Source: Diplolepis rosae (lineage: Eukaryota > Arthropoda > Insecta > Hymenoptera > Diplolepididae). From it: a DNA stretch of 64,000 bases. Position 1 is the first letter of the stretch, and each line of letters begins with the position of its first letter. The stretch spans positions 5,796,501-5,860,500 of the forward strand of contig JAPYXD010000608.1 in NCBI GenBank assembly GCA_030998225.1, read 5' to 3'. Below, one piece after another: positions 10,962 to 22,728 of this stretch. The notes beneath the pieces were generated by a model. The model did no database searches. It was not told where the DNA came from and saw only the letters and a list, made by a program, of their open reading frames with translations. The position numbers and the translations under genes are program-made.

Positions 10962-11739
10962 ATGCCTCACGAAAAAAATAATACCACTAATGATAAAACA
11001 CAGGGTGAAGAGTTTACAAGGAACATCTCACGTACCCTTAGCGACGCCATGGTCACTCCAATGGCGGAATTTTTTACTATACAGCAGGGAGTGTTGAATA
11101 TACCCACTTTCAACGGAAAAAATATGCCCGTTAGGGACTTTATTCAAGATGTATTAAATGGAGAATCCAGTGTACCTGCAAATTGCGAAAGACAGTATAT
11201 AATGGTGGTTTTAGCGTGATTAGAGGGTGCTGCAAGGGATAGCACTCATGGAGGAACATTTTCTACGATAACCGATTTAATGCAGCATCTTAATCAGCAC
11301 TTTGCCCCCCCACAAAACTTATTCGTGATATCCGCACGAGATATCCACAATTAGGATGTCTTGCATCGAAAGTGTTAGCGAGTTTTATGACAGAATCATC
11401 CTACCAAAATCCGGAGCTCAAGCTGCGTTAGAAGATGAATATCAGAATGTGGATCAGATTTTACTACCCTTGATTGACTGCGCGTTAGAGGCTTTCATCC
11501 GAGGATTACCCGATGTGATATCAGGGATTGTAGAGTCACGGAACCCATCCTCATTGGAAGCAGCCTTGAAGTACGTGCTCGAATATGAAGCACGACATCA
11601 ATTAAACCCACATTTTTCTATTAAGAATATCGTTGAAAATCGATATGCTACACTTTATGCAGGATCTAGGGATAGAAGCCCGGGCCCTCATGTTAGGTTT
11701 GCATCATCACCAGACATTACCAGACAATTACCCAAGTAA
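10962..11739 (+). pseudogene. Gypsy-type gag (element 1)
   Basis: An ATG in a good context (AAAATCAAAATG) opens a frame with FNGKNMPVRDFIQDV, a typical start of the capsid-like region of insect Gypsy Gag proteins. A TGA at 11217 and a frame change near 11330 split it. The second part (11356-11739) continues the family pattern (ALEAFIRGLPDVISG, then a KYVLEYE helix). No CCHC knuckle is seen, which is normal for this group. Gag forms the particle that packages the RNA. The open remainder ends in a basic, proline-rich stretch that leads into protease. Confidence 0.75.
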
Positions 11740-12059
11740 CTACGCACCCCCATTTCAATATCCCCCTTACTTATCCTATTAAACTTATCCGTACTATCCA
11801 GGAACGCACACGTCGAACAACCCTTACCCTAATTATAATTACCCCTATAAAGGAACCAATACAACCCCGAGATCAAAATCACCAGTTCCAGTCAATACAA
11901 ATGATTTAAACTTCGACTATGCTCGCCGAACAGAAGCGGCGACGGGCATAGAGAAAACACAGCGTCAGACCAGCGTGAGATTCCTCAAGAAACAAGAAAA
12001 ATCTTCTGCACCAAACTTAATCGAGAATCCCCAGTGGTAGAATTTTTGTCGAATGGACT

Positions 12060-13420
12060 TTTACGGTCAAAGGCAAGATTTTTAGTGGACACAGGTGCGG
12101 AAATAAATGTTATTAAATTAGATTCTTTAGACGAAGACACTGGTCGATAAAAACGAAGCAATAGAAATTACAGAAATTACGCAAAGTAGAATCTCGACCA
12201 TAGGCACAGTAAACATCAAATTAATGAAATGTAAAATCACTTTTCATGTGGTGCATTCTGATTTTCCAATAAGTACAGATGGAATACTAGGATGAGGATA
12301 TCTTTGACAGGAAAAGGTAGAAATATCGTTTTGGCATAACACTATTGCAACACATTCTAACCCTACCAAACCGATTCCGTTTATAGACAAGGAGTCTAGG
12401 GTGGCTTTAGAGAATACCACGGATTACAAAGGTTCTATGATAGGACCCATTCAGGTAAGAGCCAGGAGGCGAAGAGTAATTCCAATAGCAGTAATAAATT
12501 CAGAAATAAAGGAAGGGTACATACTCTTAATAAAAACCACAGAAGGCGTGCTAATGGGTGAAGTAGCCGTAACCAATTCGAATGGAATTCGTCATGTGTT
12601 CGCTATCAACACCGCAGACAATGACCTTGAAATAGAACGATCCCCACAAGAAATCATCCCCTTTGAATATTACAAATTACCGGGAGAGGATTTTGATGAG
12701 GATTCTGCAGATGAAGATTATTCACCCCTAGTGAATAAGGCTGATGAAGTGATAAAAAACCTTCGCTTAGGTCATTTGAACCCAGAAGAAAAAGATCACG
12801 TACTGGATATAGTTAGGGATTTTCCTGATAAATTTTACCTACCAGGAGAGCCTCTAACCCCCACTTACTTAGTAAAACACAAAATTCACACCCTGGACGA
12901 CGTACCTATTAACACCAGACCATACCGATTTTTACCCTCTCAAAGGGAAGAAGTCGAGAGAGTAATACAAAAAATGAAGACGGTAGGAGCGATTCAAAAC
13001 TCAAAATCTCACAATTCGCCCTAACTGATCGAACCTAAGAAAATAGACGCCTCGGGAAAAAAGAAATGGAGAATAGTATTTGACTTTCGGCCCGCTGTTA
13101 AATGAAAAAGCTGTTCGTGACGCATATCCATTGCTTAATATTTCAGATATTTTAGATCATTTAGGTACTGCGCAATACTTTTCTATTTTTGATTTAGCCA
13201 GTGGTTTCCATCAAATAGAATTCGATCCAAAAGATAGACAAGCCACAACTTTCATCATTGAATGGGCACTATGAGTATGTCAGAATGCCCATGGGATTGA
13301 AAAACTCACCTGCTACATTCCAACGCCTAATGGACAAGGTTCTACTAGGACTACAGGGTACAGAACTATTCGTCTATCTAGATGATATAGTGATATACAC
13401 TAAGGTTTAGAAGATCACGG
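12060..13420 (+). pseudogene. Gypsy-type protease and reverse transcriptase (element 1)
   Basis: The protease is marked by ARFLVDTGAEINVIKL (about 12080-12125) with the catalytic DTG intact. After a frame change the region 12401-13024 encodes the protease-RT linker and the RT fingers (a KHKIHTLDDVPINTRPYR block). RT continues in other frames with KKWRIVFDFR, IFDLASGFHQIEF and MPMGLKNSPATFQRLMD, reaching the catalytic YLDDIVIY at 13372-13395. About 80 residues of the RT thumb are missing after that. At least four frame shifts or stops are visible, so the gene is dead although each catalytic block is still readable. Confidence 0.85.
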
Positions 13421-13439
13421 TTAAAAGGTAAGACGTCTT

Positions 13440-14025
13440 CTCAAGCATAAAACAATTCCTAGGACTGGCTGGATATTATAGAAGATTCATCAAGGACTTT
13501 TCAGCGAGAACAAAACCCCTATCAAATTCATTATAAAAGGAAGCAGCATTTAAATGGGGACCAGAAGAAGAGAGAAGCTTCAAGGAATTACGACAAGCTC
13601 TCTGCGAAAGCCTAATACTACAATACCCTGATTTTAAAAAACCCTTTACAGTAACCACTGATGCCTCAGATTATTCAATAGGAGCCGTCCTGAGCCACGA
13701 AAAGGATGCAATGGATCTCCCTGTAACATATATGTCTAGAGTGTTAGTTGGACCTGAATTTAATTATTACACAACGGAAAAGGAATGCCTTGCAGTCCTT
13801 TATGTCGTAAAGTAATTCCAACGCTACATTTATGGGAGAAAATTTACCCTTATGAGCGATCATGAACCCCTCAGGTGGATAGATTCTGTAAAAGATCCAG
13901 GCCAAAGACTAATCTGCTGGAGACTAAAATTAAGAAACTATGAATACGAGTTTAAATACAAACCAGGCAAAATTATTACTAACGCCGATGCCCTATCGAG
14001 AAATCTAATTAGTAGGAAATTCTGA
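13440..14025 (+). pseudogene. Gypsy RT connection and RNase H (element 1)
   Basis: Starts with the RT connection block (KQFLGLAGYYRRFIKDFS), then the RNase H domain: VTTDASDYSIGAVLS (first catalytic Asp), a TEKECLAVLY helix with the catalytic Glu, LMSDHEPLRWI, and ends with YKPGKIITNADALSR. RNase H removes the RNA template. Stops occur near 13536 and 13814, yet the order of motifs is complete. It follows the RT directly, confirming that the two belong to one element. Confidence 0.85.
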
Positions 14026-14029
14026 CGAA

Positions 14030-15095
14030 GAAGACAAAGAAGAAAAATAACCTGCCATGTTACTGCCAATGCTGACTAGGCAAGCTAAAAAAACGAGAGG
14101 AACATAGCTCAAAACTCGCTTTAAAAACTTCTGTCTGAATTTAAAAATAAACCTCCGTTTCAAACTAGAAGAGGATTTACTTCTAGGATTGCACCCCCTA
14201 AACCACCTATTTCAAAACCTCAGAAACCAACCCTTTCTAGGTCCAAATCTGGTGCATCAACATCAGCAGAGCTGGACAGAAGCACTATTAGTAAACGCCT
14301 GAAACTCAACTAAATCAGAACTGACCAGACTATAAGGAGGACAGTAGTTCAGAGAAAACAGAAAGAGATCAAGAACCACCCCCAATTCTTATAAAAAGAA
14401 AAAGTGTGATGCCGAGTTTGAAGTTGCCACTTGCAGCGCACCCATAATGAAAAATACCGAAAAGTGCACCTGGAAGGCACAAGAGTGTTCAACCGAATTC
14501 TTCCCGAAAGGCCAGGAAGAATCAACCCCTACAACAGAATAACAGGAAACAGGACTCATTAAAATGGTGAGTCCACCACGCAGCGACAGCGAAGATAGTA
14601 CAACAGAAGAAGATCAGTAGAAAGATCAGTTGGAACAAGAAAAATATGAATCTACTAAGGAAAATATAGAAACATCATTTTCATTATTTAAGCAATCCTT
14701 GAAGACACATGAAGACTGGCTGGAAAGAACAGAGATGGACAAAGGTTCCCCGCTTCTTGAGGTCACAACAGTTTCGGAAGGAGAAAATAACCAAGAGCTC
14801 CTCGATGCCATCGATGAAATGGAACCTGAGAGCTAGACCGAATTCACAAACAGGTTTGAATCAGCTATCAAAAGAGCTAAAGAATTACTAAAAAAGACTC
14901 AGGAAAAAGGAAAAGTAATAAATTCCGAAAGTAAGGAAAATCTAGACCCCGGTATTTCATCTTCAGATGAAGAATTCCCTACCAGCAATCTACACGCTGA
15001 AACCAGAAAAAGTGTTACTTTTGACCCTGGATTTGCTTCAACCCCCGATGCTTCAGGGAAATATACCCTGAAATGCAAGTTCTTACCTTGAACCT
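14030..15095 (+). pseudogene. Gypsy pol linker after RNase H (element 1, first half)
   Basis: A low-complexity acidic and serine-rich region read in several frames, for example SPPRSDSEDSTTEED and a KSVTFDPGFASTPDASG stretch. In insect Gypsy polyproteins of this group a long acidic linker separates RNase H from integrase, and the second half of that linker is found at 27075. I therefore treat both as one linker split by the insertions at 15096-27070. Function of the linker is unknown. Confidence 0.55.
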
Positions 15096-16445
15096 GTCAA
15101 CTCTTTGGTGAGCCCAACTAATTTTATTAAATTAAAATACCTGAAACTAAACCACTTCTTTTATAATGTTGTTGAGCGCTAGTCACTTCCCCTAAAGTGA
15201 CAAAGTGAAGCTAAATTATTTGGAGACCCGAAACTAATAACACTAAATACAAGGCGGGGTGAAAATAAAGTCACAAGAGTTAACGGGTAATAAATGAGAA
15301 AACCAGAATATAATTAAATGAAACCAGGCAGCACAGAATTAATTGATATAATAAATAAAAGAAAGACTCTATATAAATTAAAATTACACAAGAGAAATGC
15401 AAAAATATCCATAGATTCTAAGTGAAACTTTACACGCCTCGGAACATTCCGAGTTACACGCGACAATATTTCGAGTTCCTTAATTCTAACCACGTCATGA
15501 CGAGAGAACCTGGATTTAACTACGATTAATTTTATTAATTGCTTTAATTCCTCACGAGAGAGAGAGAAATAACCACATAAGACATCACTCGAGGAAAGAA
15601 AAAGAACACTCGCGAGCACTTCAGGAAAAGAGAGGCAAAGTGGTCTCGGTAGGGGTGATGGACGCCATGAAGCGTTCTTGTCTATTGCCTACTGTCCGAC
15701 ATTTCCGGAGCACTTGCCAAGAGAGTAAAATATAATTAGAACCACTTACGCTACCTGTATTATGTCCTGGAGTTCTGGATCATAGCGTAATATAAACTCG
15801 CTCTCCATGGTGTGTGATAAAGATCCTTAAATAACCTCTCCGTAAATATCCTTAAATATTCGAAACCTTTGGCACTGGCCGCTAGCAGTCGCAGGACGAG
15901 AGGCAGGCCGTTTTATTAAATAAGAAACAATATTTTATTATTGTTACAATTTAAATCTATTTTACTGTATGAAAGGAATATGAAGACAATGGAGATTAAT
16001 AAAAACATATTATACGTGTGTATTTAATTTCGAACGATTGTGAATATTTGTGTGCCGTTCCGAATTTGCATTCTTATTAAACTTTCATGATGCCGAAAGA
16101 TCATAAATAAAAATATCTTTATAGATAAACCTATATGTTAATAACAGTTTCCATTGTTTTTATATTCCTTCCATACAGTTAAATAGATTTAAATTTATAC
16201 CGTAATAAAATATTTTGTCTTATTTAATTCTGAAACGGTTTTACCAATGGCATGTAGCTTGATGTAGCTCAGAAAGAGTATACAACAATGGCGGAACTCA
16301 TACGAAGCTGTTCCCCTTGCCGCACTCCATCCGCTTCCGACAACTAGAGCCGCGTATATCCCTGCACCTGAACTACCCTATGGGGACACCCAATACATTA
16401 GAGGTTGACCTGCCCTGACGAGAGTGAAAAAGGGAAGCCGCGACG
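15096..16445 (+). mobile_element. ~1.5-kb LTR-like repeat, copy 1, left part
   Basis: From CTCTTTGGTGAGCCCAAC onward this sequence matches 60490-61330 (for example AACTAATTTTATTAA, TTGAGCGC.A.TCACTT and CACACGCGACAATAT). It continues on the far side of the hAT element at 25594. It is non-coding, not inverted at its ends, and sits inside two different Gypsy elements at unrelated positions, so it is a mobile repeat. Its length and short TGT start suggest a solo LTR. A candidate duplication (GAACC before, CAACC after) is imperfect. A 312-bp MITE is inserted in this copy only. Confidence 0.6.
15916..16227. mobile_element. 312-bp foldback MITE
   Basis: Long imperfect inverted repeats of about 80 bp: the left arm starts TTAAATAAGAAACAATATTT and the right arm, read backwards, starts TTAAATAAGACAAAATATTT. 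Both continue through AATTTAAATCTATTT, ACTGTATG.AAGGAATAT and A.ACAATGGA. It is absent from the other copy of the host repeat, which supports insertion. The target duplication is unclear (perhaps TA). No coding capacity. Confidence 0.75.
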
Positions 16446-19310
16446 CAGTGTCTCCAGAACGTGGGATTTTTCGGCCCCCACCACGTTCCCATCTGGGAGA
16501 AACACATGCAAACGTGGCGTGTCAGTGTGTCGGCTCTGCTACACGTTGCGGTCACCAGCTTCGTGTAAAGCCGAAGGTGCAGGAAGACGGACTTCGTTAC
16601 AATGCTTGAGTTTTCAAGTTATTTTTAGATTTCACGCTTTCGTTTATCGAGTCGAAATTAAGAATTGTATTTTTCTCGAGTACGTGCAAAAGAGGCGCGA
16701 AGCAGACGACGAATTTGAATTTACGAAGTATATAGTTCAAGAAATAACACTTTTCTTCAATTTCTTGAAGAAAGTCTGCATGAAATAAACATCAGTATGA
16801 TCTTGGAAAATTTCATGAGGATTTCAACACTTCAAAAATAAACTTTCAGTGAAATTTAGTGACAATAAATGTATAAAATTTGAATCAATATATAATTTTC
16901 CATTCAAATTTATATACTTCTTACTAATTTTGTACATTTAACAATTTTTCAATTAGAACAATATTTTCTATCAAGATAAAATGAACATAAAATTCAAGTT
17001 CATAATTTATATTTTCAGTTATATGTTAGAAATATTTTCATCTCACATTTTTGTAGCCTAAGCACAAACTTTTCATTCCAAAACTTAAAATCTCTACGGA
17101 AATGGAAAACTGTCTAATATCAGTAGATAAATTAAAAAGCTAAAATATGTGTTTATTGGTATTTCCATATTAACATATAAATATCAATCAACTTTAAATT
17201 TTACATAAAAATGTTCGTTCGAAGTGTTCAAATCTTGTTACAATTTGACAAGATTTTATGGAAAAGTGCAATCTTTTGGATGAAATATTTTGTAGTTCTT
17301 AATTTGTCTGTCCGTCTGAAATCGTAGTAAGATTTGAACAGTAAACAACAAATTTTCCAATAGAATTCAGGATCAATAATAATTGATTCAGGAAATACTT
17401 CAACTCTGTAGAGCATTTTTGTATTTCGAATTCAACATGTGTGCTTAAGCCACAAAAAAGTAAGCTGAAAATGTAGATATAAAACTAATTATGTCATGTT
17501 TATGTCTTCTTAATGGAAAATACTTTGCATATAATTCTCTAATTCGATATTTTTTTAATGTATGAACATTCAAGAAATTGATAAATATTCCATCTTTTTA
17601 TAGGAACTACAAATTTCCGGATAATGCTTTGATTGAGAAAGCTAAAAATTTGTCAAATATTGATATAAATTGCAATTTTACAATTGCATTATTTTTCAAA
17701 TATTTTAACATCTCTTCAATCTTGATAATTCTTACAGAAGTTTATTTCATGTGAGTGACGTTTTCTTTTTCTAATGAAAGATTTCGTAATTCTAAATTCG
17801 GCCCAATTCGTAACATTGTAAAAAGATTTTAAAACTTCATAAAAATTTTTTTTCTGTTTTATTCAAAGTCAATAAATATTCAATGTTTGGAATCGAAATA
17901 TTAAGTAAATGATTTTTAATTTCTGGGAATAAACTGCTTTAATAAGACAATCTTTCTTCTTTGTGAGAAATCTCAATTTTAAAATTAAAATTCTACGCAT
18001 AGGATACAAAAACATAATATGAAAATACTTTTATTACAGAATTTTGAAATATACAAGTTGACCAATTTTTAATCGAGTAAATCGGCTACTTTAAGCAAAA
18101 AATTATGTTAAAAATATTTTATCAAAAAAAATAAGACACATTAAATTACGGTTTAAAATCCACATTCATAGATTGATGGTAAAAGCAGTTTAAAGTTTTT
18201 TAATCTTACGTTTTAGTGATGTATGCACAGACTTTTAATCAGATAAATGAAATGCTTTATAGAAAGTCAAAATTTTCTTATTACTGCACTTAATCAAATT
18301 TATAAAGTAAAAATATTTTTTAATTGATGCTTTCACTCAATTCTTTAAACATTCATTAATTGAAAATTGTACTCAAAATTTAATCTTGCAGCGTTCCAAT
18401 ATTCCCACAATGTTACAAAATCTTATTAATCATTATTTTAGTCGAATTATTTTCAAAATATTTAAAAAATAAATGTAAATATTTTGATTAAATACTCTGT
18501 CAAATTTTGCATTTGACTGATCTTGCAAAATTGTTGAAAGTTTTGAATACCGATAGAAGAAACTTTAAATGAAATTTTATGTCCATAAATGCTTAAAGTT
18601 CTATATAGAAATATCAACTACAACATTCTCAAATTTTATAAATAAACTACTAAATTCAAAAAGTTTCGGATTTTTTTAAAAACTGTACAAATTTCAAATA
18701 TGAATCAGTCAAAATCTACTGATTATCAGTGAGATTTGACTGATTTAAATAACTAAAAACAGGTTACTGTGAATCAGTCAAATTTCACTGATTACTTCAG
18801 TGAAAAGTAACTGATTTAACAGTGAAAAATATTGTTTCCACTGATGATTCAGTGAAAAGGCAAATCACTGATTCAATCAGTGAAAATTTGACTGATTCAG
18901 ATTTAGAGTGTATACAAATTTCAAATATAAAATGTACTCTGTACATTAATCAAACAAATTTAGAAGATGAATATTTTAATAAATATTCCTAAATATTATT
19001 GGAATATGATACATATCGATTTAGAAAAACTTCTTTAAAGTACTCAGACATTTTTCTTATTTTACGACATTTTTGCACCATGTTTGACCTTTGGGTAGGA
19101 TTCAAGAAAACAATTGTAGACATACTTTCATTACTTAGTAAAATACTATGAAGACTTGCTTTTTAAATTAAAGCGAAAACTTTTAAAACCTTTAACAATC
19201 GGTTGCATAGATTCTGCTCTAATCTTGGACGCAATTAGAGAAATAGGTTTTTTTGCTTTTTTTAGATCTAGTTTTTGCCTTAAACATAAAAGAAAGAAAA
19301 CACATTTGAA
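16446..19310 (+). repeat. hAT left arm (2,865-bp inverted repeat)
   Basis: Exactly colinear with 25593 back to 22729. Spot checks at the outer end, the middle and the inner end show no indel, and the only differences I noticed are single bases at 16582, 19036 and 19045. The outer 170 bp is GC-rich, the rest is AT-rich and without a coding pattern. Identity stops abruptly after ACACATTTGAA. Confidence 0.95.
18690..18910. promoter_or_regulatory. Array of CACTGATT / AATCAGTG boxes, left arm
   Basis: Within 220 bp the octamer-like box AATCAGT(C/G) or its complement occurs about a dozen times in both orientations (for example TTTCACTGATTACTTCAGTG and CACTGATTCAATCAGTGAAA). Subterminal repeats of this kind in hAT elements can be transposase binding sites. 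That role is inferred, and no protein-binding data can be read from sequence. The array is mirrored at 23130-23345. Confidence 0.5.
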
Positions 19311-20210
19311 ATATTAAAATAAAAAAGCTGGTTCATTCTTAGAGAATCCCAAATATTCTGAAATAAAACTCCTTTCCACACCACCACGGAGGTAGAGTTT
19401 ACTAGTAATAGTTCAATAAATTTTATGTACTCTAAATAAATTTTTTCGTAATTGCAGAAAACTTATTCCAAATACAAAAATTGTATCTTTAAATGTACAG
19501 GATAATTAATTATAAAAATCGTTCGAATTTGAATTTCAAGGACTTGCACACAATTTCAAGGCACATCGTTTTTCCTTTTGCAAAAATTTTTAAAACTTCT
19601 AATTTTTCAAGTAATTGGGAGAAGTACATTTAAAAAAAAATTGTTTTCTCTACTTCCACTCGCGCTAGCTTAACAAATTTTCAGAATATTACGATTTTAT
19701 TAATATTGTATTAAGTGTCTACATTTTCTGAAACTATCTACAGGAGAAAAATTTTAATACTTTAGTAAAGAAAGTTTTCTGAAAAGTTGTAGCTCAATCA
19801 GATTAATAGCCAAAAAGTTACCAATGTTTTAAATCGCAAACGAACGGTATAGAGGTCAAATTGGAGACGAAAACAAATAATAATAGCAACCTTCTTTTGT
19901 TTTCTTTTAAGATATACTTGATTCTCGCTTTATGCGTTATTCGAGAAGGCAAGAGTGTGGATTCTTCATATTTTCATCGTAATTTCTTATTGAAAACGGC
20001 AAAAGTAAGAATATTATATTATTATTTGGTGATACGTGAGTGCTCTTACGTACGTTATTGTTTGATACTTGTGGGTAAGTTTATTTTGTGAAACTTAATT
20101 TGTGTGCAGATTACAAATTATTCACATTCGCTCAATTTTATCGACTTTTCATCTTATTAATTCTTTTCAAATAATTCTGTTTTCCTTCGTCGTATAATTT
20201 ATTGTTCACA
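19311..20210 (+). other. hAT central region upstream of transposase
   Basis: Single-copy AT-rich sequence between the left arm and the transposase start. It would hold the promoter and 5' untranslated region, but no TATA or initiator stands out enough to call. Confidence 0.4.
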
Positions 20211-22430
20211 ATGAGTAATCCGGTTGACCCAAATTCGAGTGTTTTGAAGGACAGCCAGGTTCAAACGAAGGTTGACCACCGTTTGAACTCTGGTTCAAAC
20301 GAATGTCAACCCGCTAGAAAAGTCATGAAAAATGCAAAAAACTTTCAGTTGGGATGGTTTGAGGAATTTCCGTCATGGAGAGAGTGGGTGGTTACATTAG
20401 CAGATGAAACAAGATTTCATTGCAAAATTTGCAATAAAACGTTGCTATGTGGCAAATCGGAAATTGAAAAGCATGAAGCATCTTTATCACACAGAAAGAA
20501 GCAAGAGTTTTCAAATAAATTAGAATGTTATGGAGTAGTAAGAGAAAATTCTTCTAATGTAACTGCCAATTCTTACAGTGTTGAACCTTGTGTAGCAAGT
20601 TCTTCTGCTTCAGAATTCACAAATTCCACGATTCCGGAAAGTGTTACTTTCAAACAGAAAGTACAAGAAGCAGAGATTAGGATTAGTACATTTTTCGTAG
20701 AGCATAATTTACCATTCGCGATTTCATCAGAATTGATAGGACTTTTCCAAGATATGGAACCTTCGGTTTTAAAAGACGTTAGATTGAGCCACACTAAAAT
20801 GGTCCTAGTTGTAAATAACGTCGTATGTGCTGCTGAAACTGATCGCATGGCAAATATTTTGCGTAAGCAATCATTTTCAGTGTACGAAGACGAAACGACC
20901 GACAGGACTCTAGAAAAGTGGCTGTCATTAATGGTTCGATATGTGGAGCCAACGACATTTTCTGTCAGGGTGGAATTGCTCTAGCTTATTAATGTAAATG
21001 CTTCGGATTGTTCTGCCTCTAAAATTTTTGATGCGTTCGAAAAAGCATTGTCCGGGCAGAAAATCCCTTTATATAATATCTGTGCTTTAGCTTGTGATAA
21101 TGCACAGGTGATGGTCGGCAATAGGTCCTCATTTAAAACAAAATTAAAGGAAAAAAGTCCCCGTTTAATTGTTTTCCCGTGTGTCTCGCATTCGTCAGCA
21201 ATTGTAGCAAAATATGCTTGTGCCACAATCCTAGATGTAGAGGATTTAATCAAAGATTTTCCAGCTTTTCTTAATGCTAGCTCCAAGCGAACGGCTATTT
21301 TTCGATCGATTGTTTTGGAATTAGGAAATGACTATCAAAAAATTCCTAGTCATTCTGAAACTCGCTGGCTTGTCCGCTATCGATGCATAGATATTATAAT
21401 AAAGAATTGGGAAGTTATTCTTCAGTATCTTATGGTCCTCGTATCTGAGAAGGTAGAGAAGGCCAAAGACTTGTTAGGAAAAATGCAGAATCCTTTGACA
21501 CTCGCATATTTCCTATTCTTGAAATTTACTTTGAATAGGTTCAACGTATACAATGCGAAATTTCAAAGTCGCGAAACAATGGTTCAGGAACTCCAGCCAA
21601 ACTCGGCTAAATTCTTTGTATGGATTCTTAGCAGTTATTTGAAAGAGGGTCTTCTTCAACCGAATTTATTCTTTCAAATCATTAGAAATGTTAACTTTGC
21701 AGATCCTATTAATCAAAAGCCGCTTCAAGACATTGACGTTGGTAAGGAAACGCGAGAATATTTCCAGCAGCAACTTACAAACAAGAAATTGCAAATAGTA
21801 GAAGTTGATCTATTTCTTCGTAATTGCTTGAAATTTTATGTCACAGCAAGCGAAGAAATTCGCAATCGACTTCCTTTTGATGACATCTTTTTGTCTTGCG
21901 TTGCTGTTTTCCGGCCTCAAGTAGCTTGCTATGCTGATCGAAGCGAAACTTTTCCTAGGGTCTGGAAAGTTTGTCAAGATTTAGGGTCGTTTGATAGAAT
22001 AGGTGTACAAAAATAGTGGGATTCTTTACTTAAAATCAGACAGGAACTCAAAGAAAAGTGGTCGAATTTATCTTTTGACGAAATGTGGTCTAGTATCGGT
22101 GTATCTTCGACGAGTACAGGAGAAAAACTTTTTCCAAATTTGACCTCAGTATTGAATCATGTTCGGAGTCTTCCTCATTCAAATGCTGAGGCGGAGCGAG
22201 GTTTCTCCATGCTCACGGACGCGAAAACTCCCAAAAGAAATCGCTTAGGAAACAGGACGGTCAACTCAATTTGTGTTACTCGATCAGCCCTAAAGGCGAG
22301 AGCTGAAACAGCCAGAACAACGAGCATCACTTCGAAGCATTTGCAATTAATGACCGAAAATCTATATGAGATGGCAGAAAGTGATAGGGAAAGTGGTTTG
22401 TCGCTCTTCGCTCACGAAGGAGAGGATTAA
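20211..22430 (+). pseudogene. hAT transposase, interrupted only by two in-frame TAG codons
   Basis: One frame of 740 codons runs from ATG 20211 to 22430 and is broken only by TAG at 20982 and TAG at 22014, with no frameshift. Domains in order: a BED-like zinc finger (CKIC at residues 71-74, His 88 and His 94), DETTD with the first catalytic Asp near 227, CDNAQVMVG with the second near 296, HSETRW, and the hATC dimerisation domain LPHSNAEAERGFSML (655-669) carrying the catalytic Glu. Length fits the family. The enzyme would cut at the CAGTG ends and insert with 8-bp duplications. The gene sits between the two long arms of its own element. Both stops look recent; suppression or an intron is not supported by splice sites. 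Identification as hAT is firm. Confidence 0.9.
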
Positions 22431-22728
22431 TTCTAATGGCCAAGGCATGGCGTTAATCAATTTCAAACCCCTTTCTTACTCACAAAATAATGACATTTTA
22501 TTTCTTATATCAGAGATACGTTCTTTATTCCTTTCTTCGCGTGCCTCGGGTATGGAAATTGTTTAGTTTTAATTATTATTTTGTGAGTAAGAAAACATAC
22601 TGAAATTGAGTAATATCACGCTTTGGGCATAAGTGAGAGGCAAGGGTACTCACAATAATCAAGCACCCCAAATCATCCCGAATTAATCAAACTTCTTCAT
22701 TATTTTATTTAAAACAAAACATTTTTTG
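22431..22728 (+). other. hAT central region downstream of transposase
   Basis: Short single-copy stretch between the transposase stop and the right arm. It should contain the polyadenylation signal; no unambiguous AATAAA is seen in the first 130 bases. Confidence 0.4.

Noticed and set aside
16405..16788. 127-codon plus-strand frame
   Set aside because: It spans the hAT left boundary, so it joins host repeat and transposon by chance.
17228..17416. 62-codon frame (minus), identical to the frame at 24623-24811 (plus)
   Set aside because: The identity is a consequence of the hAT inverted arms. The frame is AT-driven, has no domain and is not found in the arm relics.
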